Below, in pieces: positions 23,351 to 34,642 of a stretch of 64,000 nucleotides of DNA. Location: NCBI RefSeq assembly GCF_050003625.1, contig NC_134398.1:202672583-202736582 (forward strand). Reading direction: 5' to 3'. Each line of letters starts with the position of its first letter. The first letter of the stretch is position 1. The notes under the pieces are model-generated. The model was given only the letters and a program-made list of their open reading frames with translations, was not told the origin of the DNA and did not search any database. Position numbers and translations under genes: made by a program. This DNA comes from Haematobia irritans (lineage: Eukaryota; Arthropoda; Insecta; Diptera; Muscidae).

Positions 23351-25093
23351 TACCATGCCTTTTAAGAAAACAAATATCTAGACAGAGAAAAGGACATATA
23401 ATTTTCGATATTAGTAGGTAGGGCTTCTAGTGGCAGGAGCCACAGATATTTGTGAAAAGTGCAGGGTATGAATAACGATTTTTCCAATATGCGCCAAATT
23501 TCTTTTATCTTAAAAAAGTCGTTTTTTTTTAACTTAACTCTGGCACCAATGTTTTTCTACATTACCTCTGCATTCTAAAATATTTTTCAATTTGTAAATA
23601 AAGCCACAGCTAGGGTTACATTTTGGAAAATAAAAAGATTTAGATTTTTTTTTAATTTTGATATATTGATTTTTTACTTTTGTTGAAGGTACTTATATGG
23701 AAAATAAATGAAGATTTTTTATTAATTATTAAAATATTAATGCAAGACATATGAATTCCTATACCCCATTTGTTAAGAACACTGTCATATTCTTTTTGAA
23801 TTATTTCTCTATCTTCAATCAGGCTGTCAATCACCATTCCCTCCTGCAATATATATTCTGTGACTGTAGCAATTATCGCACGATCACTTTTTCATTTTAA
23901 ATTCTAAAAATATTTTTTAAGAAACCATACAATTGACTTTTTCCTTACGTTTTCGTTTTTTTTTTCTTTTTCATCTCCTTTATCTGCATATTCAAGTATC
24001 CCTGAGTGTACCTAAAAAAAATAGCAAATATATCCATCTCGATTGACATTCATTGCATTCGAATATTCATCGTTTACGGCTACTCAAAGTCCAATACACA
24101 TAGGCTTGGTATCGATAACACACATCTTTTATCATTCTATCTCTGTGTAAACTTTACTCTCAGCCTACCCCACTCTAGTCACATGGTGGCGGTGGCACCA
24201 TGCATGACAGATAAAAATGCAATCCACCACCCATAGACCGAGTCATAACGCCTTGGCATTGTTGTTACATTACTCGTTAGTTATTGCGTTTTTCAATTTT
24301 CTCAACATTGTATAAGGTGGTGGGTGAGTGGGGGAAGCACAAATACCACACAAACACACATCATTATTATCACAATACACACAATGATGTAGCAACAACT
24401 TGCTGTAATTGTGGCCAGTGTACTCACATACAATTGTGATCTCTGTTGAGTATCGTGTTTTCTAAAGTCATTTCATCAAATGTCGTGTTTCTGCAATTGC
24501 ATTCGCCTGCAGCAACAATAAAAAAGTCTCGTGCTTTGAAACGACAACAAAAAGCTTTTTCGTTGTCTGAGTATTATTAGGTAGCGGAATGTGTGAGAGG
24601 GTAAGATATCATCGCGTAGCGAGAATAGTGTTTGAAAGAAATGCCTGTATGTTTTATTTAGTTGCCTCGTAACATACTCACACACATTTTTATTTTTTGT
24701 ATTGGGTGGTGGGGCTGGGGACCACTTCTCGGTCGGTGGTATTTACAAAATTATAATTGCTGTGGCAAATCATTTGCCGTTTGCTAAAAAGGCAACGACA
24801 ACGTTCACTTTGAACAGCTGAAAAGTACATAAATTTGTGCAAAAACAAAAAAAAAAAACGTCGTCTTTTACTTTCAATTGCGTTCAATGATCGTTTATTG
24901 CGTTTATTTATTATTAAGTCTGCTGCTGCTGTCGCTGTTGTGACACCCTACCTCCCAAGGAGAATTTATTAGATATGACTATCTTGAGGTAGTTTGTTAC
25001 AAAACGTAAATAAATCATAAATTTCGAAGATCCAAGAATAAAGAGAAATTTTTTTTTTTGTATAGAAAATTTTTACAAGGCACTATTTATATA
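23351..25093. other. Unique block, possible regulatory or untranslated sequence
   Basis: Single-copy and less AT-rich from about 23990 to 24960, including a CTG-rich run (tctgctgctgctgtcgctgt near 24919) and (CA)-rich stretches near 24345-24380. Several 65-76-codon frames occur on both strands and overlap in contradictory ways with no recognised domain. A gagggtaagat sequence near 24597 resembles a splice donor but has no convincing exon. It may be conserved noncoding or leader sequence of a neighbouring gene. Confidence 0.3.
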
Positions 25094-25121
25094 AAGGGTG
25101 ATACGGTCAAAATTTGGTCAA
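25094..25121 (+). repeat. Left terminal inverted repeat of the mariner
   Basis: 28 bp starting aagggtgatacggtcaaaa. It matches the complement of 26322-26349 at 26 of 28 positions. Confidence 0.93.
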
Positions 25122-25246
25122 TATAAACTTGACGTATTTCTTTCAATTTTGCATTTAAAAAACCTGAACACCCCTCATTTTGAAGGTGTGTGTGTGTAGA
25201 ATGTTGCTCCTATTTTGATTTTGGAATTCACTCTTCAGTTGTCAAA

Positions 25247-26222
25247 ATGCCGCCCAAGCAAGAAGAGCAGCGTATCAAAATTTTGCTCGCGCATCGCGAA
25301 AATCCGAGCTACTCGCACGCAAAGCTGGCAAAATCGCTAAAAGTTGCCAAATCAACCGTTACAAATGTAATTAAAGTGTTTGGGAAACGTTTGTCAACAG
25401 CCAGGAAGTCTGGATCGGGGGAAATCGAAAACCTGAAGCCGCTGAGACGACAAAGAGAGTTGCCGGTAGTTTCAACGAAGCCCTAACCTCTCTCTCCGAG
25501 ATGCCGCAAATAAGCTGGGTGTATCGTCTACAACCGTGCATCGAGCCAAAAAACGAGCCGGACTATCGACTTACAAGAAGGTAGAGACTCCAAATCCCGA
25601 TGATAAGCAAAATACGACGAAGTTTGACTGCGTGGCAATGGACGACGAAACCTACGTCAAAGCCGACTACAAGCAGCTTCCGGGACAGGAGTTTTATACG
25701 GCAAAAGGAAGGGGAAAGGTAGCAGATATTTTCAAGCACATAAAACTGTCAAAGTTCGCAAAGAAATATCTGGTTTGGCAAGCCATCTGTACCTGTGGCT
25801 TGAAAAGCAGCATTTTCATAGCTTCCGGGACTGTCAACCAAGAAATTTACGTGAAAGAGTGTTTGAATAAACGTCTGCTGCCTTTCCTAAAGAAACACGG
25901 TTGTTCCGTACTGTTTTGGCCGGATTTGGCATCTTGCCATTACGGTAAAAAGGCCATGGAGTGGTACGCCGCCAACAACGTGCAGGTGGTTCCCAAGGAC
26001 AAGAACCCTCCCAACACGCCAGAGCTCCGCCCAATTGAGAAATACTGGGCTATTGTCAAGCGGAACCTAAAGAAGGCCAAAAAAACTGCTAAGGACGAGC
26101 AGCAGTTCAAGGCAAACTGGCTTTCTGCGGCGAAGAAGGTGAACAACGTGGCTGTACAAAATCTGATGGCAGGTGTCAAGCGTGAGGCCCGACAATTCGG
26201 ATTTGGAAAAGCGAAAGCCTAA
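25247..26222 (+). pseudogene. DD37E mariner transposase, two frameshifts
   Basis: This would encode the transposase that binds the ends and cuts and joins DNA. The start at 25247 (MPPKQEEQRIK) is preferred over the in-frame upstream ATG at 25190, because it matches the family start and leaves a leader. Segment one (25247 to about 25420) is a paired-type helix-turn-helix with LAKSLKVAKSTVTNVIKVF. The frame then shifts at the G run 25417-25421 and again near 25474-25475; both fit loss of one base from a homopolymer. The third segment (about 25476-26222) has LGVSSTTVHRAKKRAG, then catalytic Asp of MDDETY (codon 25641), Asp of WPDLASCHY (25923) and Glu of RPIEKYW (26037), 37 residues apart, stop at 26220-26222. 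The stretch between KQNTT and the first Asp looks short for the family, so a small in-frame deletion is likely. AATAAA follows at 26264. The frameshifts could be assembly errors, since both lie in homopolymers. Confidence 0.9.
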
Positions 26223-26321
26223 ATGAATATTTTCCCTGAATTTTATACTAATTGAACTTGGAAAATAAATTTAATTTGATTTTTTAAACAAACGATTTCA
26301 CCGATTCACACGCGTTTTCCC

Positions 26322-26349
26322 TTGACAAAATTTTGACCGTATCACACTT
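26322..26349 (-). repeat. Right terminal inverted repeat of the mariner
   Basis: 28 bp ending gaccgtatcacactt, followed by TA. Mirror of 25094-25121 with two mismatches. Confidence 0.93.
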
Positions 26350-27799
26350 TAGAACATTTTGTTTATATCGAAAATTTTGTTCATATTGAAGATTTTATCA
26401 AAATTTTTGTCAACATATAATTTCTCTAGAAAATGTTTGCCAATGTTTTATTTCTATTGAAAAATTCGTCAAAACTTAATTTCTTTAGAAAATTTTGTGA
26501 CAATTTAATTCCTATAGAAAGCCTTGTGAAAATTTAATTTCTATAGAAAATTTTGTTAACATTTTATTTCAATAGAAAATTGTGTCAAAATTTTATTTCT
26601 ATAGAAAATTTGTCAAAATTTTATTTCTATAGAAAATTTTGTCAAAATTTTATTTCTATAGAAAATTTTGTCAACATTTTATTTCTATGGAAAATTTTGT
26701 GAACATTTTATTTCTATAGAAAATTTTGTCAAAATTTTATTTCTATTGAAAATTTTGTCAAAATTTAATTTCTGTAGAAAATTTTTGCAAAATGTTGTTT
26801 CTTTAGAAAATTTGGTTAAAATGTTATTTTAATAGAAAATTGTGTCAACATTTCATTTCTATAGAAAAATTTGTCACAATTTTTTTTTCTGTAGAAAATT
26901 TTGTCAAAATTTTATTTCAAAAGAAAATTTTTGAAAAATTTTATTTCAATAGAAAATTTTTGTAAAATTTTACTCTATATAAAATTTTCTCAAAATTTTG
27001 TCAACACTTTTTTCTATAGAAAATGTTTGCTAAATTTTATTTCTATAGAAAATTTTGTGAAAAGTTTATTTCTATAGACAATTTTGTGAAAATTTTATTT
27101 CTGTAGAAAACTTTGTCAAAATTTTATTTCTATAGAAAATTTTGTCAAAATTTTATTTGTACAGAAAGTTTTTTCAAAATTTTACTTCTATAGAAAATTT
27201 AATTTCTATAGTAAATTTTGACAAAACTACAAATAAAATTTAGTAAATTTTGTCAAAATTTTATTTGTAATTTTGTCAAAATTTTATTTTAATAGAAAAT
27301 TTTGTTAAAATTTTATTTGAATAGAAAATTGTGTCAAAATTTTATTTCTATAGAAAATTTTGTCATTTTTATTTCTATAGAAAATTTTGTCACAATTTTA
27401 TTTCTATAGAAAATTTTATTTCTATAGAAAATTTTGTCAAAAATTTTATTTCTATAGAAAATTTTGTCAAAATTTTATTTCAGTAGAAAATTTTGTCAAA
27501 ATTTTATTTCAGTAGAAAATTTTGTGAAAATTTAATTTCTATAGTAAATTTTGTCAAAATTTTATTTCTACAGAAAATTTTGTCAAAATTGTATTTCTAT
27601 AGAAAATTTTCTCAAAATTTTATTTCTATAGAAAACTTTCTCAAAAATTTACTTCTATAGAAAATTTTCTCAAAATTTTGTCAACATTTTTTTCTATAGA
27701 AAATGTTTGCACAATTTAATTTCTATAGAAAATTTTGTAAAAATTTTATTTCAATAGAAAATTTTTGAAAAAATTTATTTCTATAGAAATTTTTTTAAA
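26350..27799 (+). repeat. 29-bp array (plus orientation), block 3
   Basis: Continuation of the array broken by the mariner. About 45 monomers, most with TTTCTATAGAAAATTTTG and variants such as ttcaatag and ttctgtag. No spacers and no coding sequence. Confidence 0.9.
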
Positions 27800-29131
27800 A
27801 ATTTTATTTTATAGAAAATTTTTGAAATAATTTTATTTTTATAGAAAATTTTGTCAAAATTTTATTTCTACAGAAAATTTTGTCAAAATTTTATTTCTAT
27901 AGAAAATTTTGTCAAAATTTTATTTCTTAGAAAATTTTGTCCACATTTTATTTCTGTAGAAAATTTCGTCAAAATTTTATTTTAATAGAAAATTTTGTTA
28001 AAATTTTATTTTAATAGAAAATTGTGTCAAAATTTTATTTCTATAGAAAATTTTGTCATTTTTATTTCTATAGAAAATTTTGTCAAAATTTTATTTTCTT
28101 TACAAAATTTTGTCAAAATTTTATTTCTATAGAAAATTTTGACAAAATTTTATTTCTATAGAAAATTTTTTAAATAATTTTTTTTTATAGAAAATTTTTT
28201 AAATAATTTTATTTCTATAGAAAATTTTGTCAAAATTTTATTTCTATAGAAAATTTTGTCGAAATTTTATTTCTATAGAAAATTTTGTCGAAATTTTATT
28301 TCTATAGAAAATTTTTGAAAAATTTTATTTGTATAGAAAACCTTTCAAAAATGTTATTTGTATAGAAAACCTTTTCAAAAATTTTATTTCTATAGAATAT
28401 TTTTGAAAAAATGTATTTCTATAGAAAATTTTTGAAAAATTTTATTTCTGTTGAAAATTTTCAAAACTTTTTATTTTTATTTTTGAAAAATTTTATTTCT
28501 ATAGAAAACTTTTGAAAAATTTTATTTGTATAGAAAACATTTGAAATAATTTTATTTTTATAGAAAATTTTGTCAAAATTTTTATTTCTATAGAAAATTT
28601 TGTCAAAATTTTTATTTCTATAGAAAATTTTGTCGAAATGTTATTTCTATAGAAAATTTTTGAAAAATTTTATTTGTATAGAAAACCTTTTGAAAAATTT
28701 TATTTCTATAGAAAATTTTTTGGAAATTTTAATTCTATAGAAAATTTTTGAAAAATTTTATTTCTATAGAAAATTGTTGGAAAATAGTATTTCTATATAA
28801 AATTTTTGATAAATGTTATTTCTATAGAAAAATTTTATTTCTATCTAAAATTTTTGCAAAATTTTATTTCATTCGTTTTGTTTTGTTATTGTTGGTTTTT
28901 TTCCTTTAATCAATGTTGTTGTTTTTGATTTCAGCTTAAAACAAAAAAATGTGTAGATTAACCAACAGAGGAAAAGGTTTTAAGCTGAAATCAAAAACAA
29001 CAACAAAATTTTATTTCTATAGATTTTTTTTTTCAAATTTTTATTTCTATAGAAATGCAAAATTTTTTTTCTATAGCAATTTTTTGCTACAATTGTCATA
29101 AATGATGTATTTGTAAAATCTAATTTTACTT
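27800..29131 (+). repeat. 1.33-kb array segment, copy 1 of tandem duplication
   Basis: This segment and 29132-30462 match almost base for base at an offset of about 1331-1333 bp. Within it are 29-bp monomers and, near its right end, a non-array module: ttgttattgttggtttttt, ttgtttttgatttcagctta, gattaaccaacagaggaaaa, then aagctgaaatcaaaaacaac. That module is partly self-complementary (gatttcagctta against aagctgaaatc), giving a hairpin of about 20 bp arms. Confidence 0.88.
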
Positions 29132-30462
29132 AATTTTTATTTTATAGAAAATTTTTGAAATAATTTTATTTTTATAGAAAATTTTGTCAAAATTTTATTT
29201 CTACAGAAAATTTTGTCAAAATTTTATTTCTATAGAAAATTTTGTCAAAATTTTATTTCTTAGAAAATTTTGTCCACATTTTATTTCTGTAGAAAATTTC
29301 GTCAAAATTTTATTTTAATAGAAAATTTTGTTAAAATTTTATTTTAATAGAAAATTGTGTCAAAATTTTATTTCTATAGAAAATTTTGTCATTTTTATTT
29401 CTATAGAAAATTTTGTCAAAATTTTATTTTCTTTACAAAATTTTGTCAAAATTTTATTTCTATAGAAAATTTTGACAAAATTTTATTTCTATAGAAAATT
29501 TTTTAAATAATTTTTTTTATAGAAAATTTTTTAAATAATTTTATTTCTATAGAAAATTTTGTCAAAATTTTATTTCTATAGAAAATTTTGTCGAAATTTT
29601 ATTTCTATAGAAAATTTTGTCGAAATTTTATTTCTATAGAAAATTTTTGAAAAATTTTATTTGTATAGAAAACCTTTCAAAAATGTTATTTGTATAGAAA
29701 ACCTTTTCAAAAATTTTATTTCTATAGAATATTTTTGAAAAATTTTATTTCTATAGAAAATTTTTGAAAAATTTTATTTCTGTTGAAAATTTTCAAAACT
29801 TTTTATTTTTATTTTTGAAAAATTTTATTTCTATAGAAAACTTTTGAAAAATTTTATTTGTATAGAAAACAGTTGAAATAATTTTATTTTTATAGAAAAT
29901 TTTTGAAGTAATTTTATTTTTATAGAAAATTTTGTCAAAATTTTTATTTCTATAGAAAATTTTGTCGAAATGTTATTTCTATAGAAAATTTTTGAAAAAT
30001 TTTATTTGTATAGAAAACCTTTTGAAAAATTTTATTTCTATAGAAAATTTTTTGGAAATTTTAATTCTATAGAAAATTTTTGAAAAATTTTATTTCTATA
30101 GAAAATTGTTGGAAAATAGTATTTCTATATAAAATTTTTGATAAATGTTATTTCTATAGAAAAATTTTATTTCTATCTAAAATTTTTGCAAAATTTTATT
30201 TCATTCGTTTTGTTTTGTTATTGTTGTTTTTTTTCCTTTAATCAATGTTGTTGTTTTTGATTTCAGCTTAAAACAAAAAAATGTGTAGATTAACCAACAG
30301 AGGAAAAGGTTTTAAGCTGAAATAAAAAACAACAACAAAATTTTATTTCTATAGATTTTTTTTTCAAATTTTTATTTCTATAGAAATGCAAAATTTTTTT
30401 TCTATAGCAATTTTTTGCTACAATTGTCATAAATGATGTATTTGTAAAATCTAATTTTACTT
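29132..30462 (+). repeat. 1.33-kb array segment, copy 2 of tandem duplication
   Basis: Second copy of 27800-29131, with only scattered differences (for example cagttgaaat for catttgaaat near 29871, and a small monomer gain near 29892). The duplication ends where ctaattttact meets unique sequence. The high identity says it is recent, and it could also be an assembly-sensitive region. Confidence 0.88.
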
Positions 30463-31745
30463 TCCACCTCAAATCGCATATTTGAGGTAATATATTAATT
30501 TGCTTTAACAAGTTTACACTTTACTCTATCATGACTATGTTATAATAATATGTGCTAATGGTATCATTGATGTTATACTGGAAAAAACCAGTAAATCTAA
30601 ATCACGTGCTTTGAACGATTTGGCAAGTGATTGCCATTCCGTTTGAGGAATTTTATGTGAATTAGTTTTTCTGAGTGATGAAATTCAATAAAGTGTACTT
30701 GCACTTCAAGAAAAGCTTGCCCAGATCAAAATATTTTCCTTTTACTTGAATTATTGTGCTATTGATTCCGAATCAAATACATGTGGTATCAGCTTCTAAA
30801 AAATTCCGGACTGGCACTAACTTAACCAAAATTTTCTCAGAGAAAAATTGTTGCCTATCATCAGGCGTTTATTTCAAATGTAGTTTTCTAAAAACAAAAT
30901 TGTTGCGTATTATTGGGCGAGTATTTGAAGTTTAATTTTTTTACAATAATATAAATATATTATATTAATTTATATTATTTTTTACATAAATAGACCATAA
31001 AATATAAAATATTCAGGTATTATCATACACATACATAAAAACTAAAACAAATACATCATTACGATCTTAAATCATATGTGTAGCATACTTTTAGGTCGTT
31101 ATACCCTTTATAATAAATTGTTGTAGAACTTATTTGCATGTATTTGCGCTTTTTATATTCAAATCACTTCAGTTCTTATAGCATTTCAGCCTGCTGAAAT
31201 ATTTATGACCGTTTTTTTCTGTCATTCCCAATGATGTCAATTTAAACAGTATTTTTTAATGTTATTTGTTCGTCTTTTAAATACGCTGCACGTTTACATT
31301 TCCATATCCAATACTTGCTGATATACTTATATGCAAATATTCTTTCTTTTTTTTCCTAGTACGGGGTTAAAAGATCAAAACATTTCGAGTAGAAAAAATT
31401 CTCGAGTCACAATAATGTGTTTTCATCCATATTTTGTCTACCATTGATAGGATTTTATTACGAAATCTCTATGGGTATAATATTTTATTTATTTCGGCCT
31501 CAAATTTAATTTAATAGCCAGTTTAGAAGATAATGCAAAATTTTATTATTTTGCAAAAAACATTAATTTGATAATGTTTATGGGTATGGCAGTAATTTTT
31601 TGATATGTGATTTTGTCAAAAAAAAAAAAAAAAAAAAAAAAAACAGAGTCATATAGGTGAGAAATGTTTGCTCGTTTGTTGACAGGTTTTCTTTTTATAA
31701 CAAAAAAAAAAAAAAAACTTGATCTGGATGAATATCTAACAAAGT
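30463..31745. other. Unique AT-rich stretch with homopolymer runs
   Basis: No gene seen. It contains a 26-base A run at 31618-31643 and a second A run near 31704-31718. The 80-codon frame on the minus strand at 31546-31788 is a translation through these runs (poly-Phe) and is not a gene. A short direct repeat, aaattgttgc(c/g)tat(c/t)at, occurs near 30846 and 30899. Confidence 0.45.
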
Positions 31746-32205
31746 AGTAATTTTTTCCAAATTTTATTTCTGTAAAAAATTTTGTCAAAATTGTACTTCT
31801 CTAGAAAAATTATGTCAAAATTATACATATAATTTAGTAAATTATTACTAAACTTTATTTCTATAGAAAATTTTATTTCCCAGAAAATTTAGTCTACTTT
31901 TTATTTCTATAGAACAGTTTTGCAAAATTTTATTTCTATATAAAGTTCTTCAAAAATTTTATTTCTTTTGACATTTCATTTCTATAATTTTTGTTTTGCA
32001 AAATTTTTCTTCTACAGAAATTTTTAAATTTTTTTTCTGTAGACAGTTTTTGCAAAATTTTTTTTCAATAGAAACAAATTTAGTTTATTTCTATAGAAAA
32101 TGTTGTCAACATTTTTTTCTATAGAAAATTTTGTCAATTTTTTTAGAAAATGTCAATTTTTTTCTAGAAAATTTTGTCAATTTTTTTTTTTGCTAGAAAA
32201 TTTCC
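31746..32205 (+). repeat. 29-bp array, block 4 (degenerate)
   Basis: About 15 irregular monomers with TTTCTATAGAAA cores between the A-run region and the dispersed repeat that follows. It resumes at 33183, so the 32.2-33.2 kb element was inserted into it. Confidence 0.8.
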
Positions 32206-33182
32206 GCTTCGCTGAGCCTTCCGAAGTATATTTGTAGGAACATTTTGCGTTAATTTATCCAGCCATATTCTTCGAGCTGAAAACAAATTCGAAGAGATTT
32301 GAATTCGGACAATTTGCTTTTTCGTTTATATACAGAAATACGGCGAATATGCAGATTTAAAACGGTCCGTCTTACCAAATATGCTTTGGAGGTCTCAGCG
32401 AAGCGGGTCGGGTTACGCTAGTAACTTAAAAAGTCTGGCAGAAGCCTGTGCAAAAATCATAACATTATGTACCGAGTTCCCATTTTTGGACAATCTTCTA
32501 ATTTCAATTTTCAAGAAATCGGACAAAAGGAACCCTTTTCCCACTTTCGCTCCACCCCCACCAGATATCGGAAAATCACGAACGCTATATTAATTTCACA
32601 AACTACCCAACGGTCCCTATAAATTCCAGTAAATCGACAAAGTTTATTTCACTATTCCCCTTCCTCAACCAGATATCGAAAAATCATGTACCCTGTAGTA
32701 ATTTAATCACCTCCTCCCACGTTCCCTGTAAATTTCAAGTAGATCGGAGAAGGTAACATTTTTCTCTATTTTTTTAAGGGATGTCACTTCCCCGAAAATT
32801 CCAAGAAAATCTAGAAATTTTCCTTCAAGCGTGTGGCAAGAAGAAGGTTCCCTCCCCGCCCAAACACCCAAACAAAAGGTACTCCATATTTCATAACCTT
32901 CCCCCACGGCCTTTGTAAATTTCAAGAAAATTTAAAAATTTGATTTTTTTCAGTTTAAATTGAAAATTTCAAGCAAATCGGTCAACTGTCCAATTTTCAA
33001 AAAGTCGGACAAAGGGGAGGTCAACCTCCGCGACCAGGTATAAAAAATGAGGTACCCTATTTTCAAAACATGAGGGCCCCCTGCGATTTCTGATAGTTTC
33101 AAGTAAATCGGTTCAGCCGTTTCCGAGCTTACCCGGAGCGTACAAAAAAACAAACATACTTTGAATTTTATATATATAGATT
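32206..33182 (+). mobile_element. Dispersed repeat, possibly a non-LTR (RTE-type) remnant
   Basis: A GC-richer island inside the array, with internal degenerate units of about 100-130 bp built on ccagatatcg(g)aaaatca, ccctgtaaatttcaagtaga and caagtaaatcggttcagc. It ends agcttacccggagcgtac, a caaacaaacat-like stretch, then tatatatagat. Endings of this form (aaatcggttcag, then acaaacaaaca, then TATATAGAT) are common at 3' ends of RTE-like elements and some Helitrons in insects. Frames of 67-72 codons occur but no reverse transcriptase motif is seen. The family assignment is tentative. Confidence 0.5.
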
Positions 33183-34135
33183 TTTGCCAAATTTTCTTTC
33201 TATAGAAAATTTTTATATTTTATTCTATAGAAAATTTTTCCAAAATTTGTTTTTTATTCTATAGAAAATTTTTCCAAAATTTGTTTTTTATGAAAAATTT
33301 TTTCAAACTTTCATTTCTATAGAAAATTTTGTAAAAATGTTTATTTCTATATAGAACATTTTTGTCAAAATTTCATTTTTATAGAAAATTTTGTCAAAAT
33401 TTCACTTCTATAGAAAATTTTTAATTTTTTTTCTATAGAAAATTTTGTAAGCATTTTTTTCTATAGAAAATTTTATTTCTATAGAAAATTTTTGCAAAAT
33501 TGTATTTCTGTAGAAAATTATTGCAAAATTTTATTTCTATAGAAAATTTTGTCAAAATTTTATTTCTCAAAATTAAATTTTTATAGAAAATTTTTCTAAA
33601 ATTGTATTTCTATAGCAAATTTTTGCAAACTTTTATTTCTATAGAAAATTTTATCAAAATTGTATTTCTATAGAAAATTTTGTCAAAATTGTATTTCTAT
33701 AGAAAATTTTGTCAAAATTTTATTTCTCAAAATTAAATTTCTATAGAAATTGTATTTCTAAAATTGTATTTCTATAGCAAATTTTTGCAAACTTTTATTT
33801 CTATAGAAAATTTTATCAAAATTGTATTTCTATAGAAAAGTGTGTCAAAATTGTATTTCTATAGAAAAATGTGTCAAAATTTTATTTCTATAGAAATTTT
33901 TTTCAAATTTTTAGCTCTGTAGGAAATTTTGTCAAAATTTTATTTCTATAGAAAATTTTGTCAAAATTTTATTTCTATAGAAAATTTTGTCAAAATTTTA
34001 TTTCTATGGAAAAATTTTAAATTTTTTTCTATAGAAAATGTTGTCAAAATTTTATCTCTATAGAACATTTTTGCAAAATTTTATTTGTATAGAAAATTTT
34101 ATCAAACTTTTATTTGTATAGAAAATTTTGTCAAA
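33183..34135 (+). repeat. 29-bp array, block 5
   Basis: About 30 monomers. A ~170-bp phrase is duplicated: tttatttctcaaaattaaat followed by a tagcaaatttttgcaaac phrase, near 33557 and 33718. Confidence 0.88.
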
Positions 34136-34642
34136 ATACTTTTCCTCTTTGGGTTAAGCTACACTTGTAGTTTAGTCAATGCATGACTTTAAGCTGAGAT
34201 CAAAAACAACAATAACCATTGAAGAGAAGCCAACAATAACAAACAAAACGAATGAAGATAGAGGAAGCATGCTCAAAAACAAACCCATTCAACTATATTC
34301 AAATCGATGAATTGAGTTTGACAAAGGAAAAGAGATATGCTTGCAAATTTGTTTAGGTAGTAGCCGACTATCAAACCCTTTTTCGGAAGGTTCAAGTGTA
34401 ATTCACTTTGGGTTGAGTGAATTACCCGAATTTATTCTGATAATTGGTTGGTAGTTTTGCTGCAAGTAGAGGATGCTGATGAGGAATGTGGTAATTCCGA
34501 AACAGCTGTACATCTCACCATCTTGCAGTCTATAGGGCTTTGCCCAAATAAATTTGATAAGCATACTTTTCCTCTTTTGGTTAAGCTATACTTGTAGTTT
34601 AGTCAATGCATGGCTTTAAGCTGAGATCAAAAACAACAATAA
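34136..34642 (+). repeat. Linker module between 29-bp arrays, copy B
   Basis: Two direct repeats of about 80 bp bracket this island. Each reads cttttcctctt, ggttaagcta, acttgtagtttagtcaatgc, aagctgagatcaaaaacaac (34138-34213 and 34567-34640). Between them is unique sequence plus gatgaggaatgtggtaattc, gaaacagctgtacatc and tatagggctttgcccaaata, which is the complement of the module at 9780-9960. Direct ends of about 80 bp around a ~350-bp interior resemble a composite or a recombined element. No coding content. Confidence 0.72.

Larger units (their letters stand above)
25094..26349 (+). mobile_element. DD37E Tc1/mariner-superfamily transposon
   Basis: A 1256-bp element bounded by TA on both sides (25092-25093 and 26350-26351). 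Its 28-bp inverted ends differ at two positions and begin aag(g/t)gtgatacggtcaaaa. It carries one transposase coding region with two frameshifts. The spacing of 37 residues between the second Asp and the Glu places it in the DD37E group (ITmD37E of insects). It sits inside a 29-bp array. Its sharp ends and TA target show a standard cut-and-paste insertion. The broken coding region means it cannot move on its own, although the ends look usable in trans. Confidence 0.95.

Noticed and set aside
25834..26179. Minus-strand frames inside the mariner (25834-26034, 25940-26179)
   Set aside because: Shadows of the transposase coding sequence.
31546..31788. 80-codon minus-strand frame
   Set aside because: Runs through a 26-base A tract and a second A run, giving poly-Phe; low complexity only.
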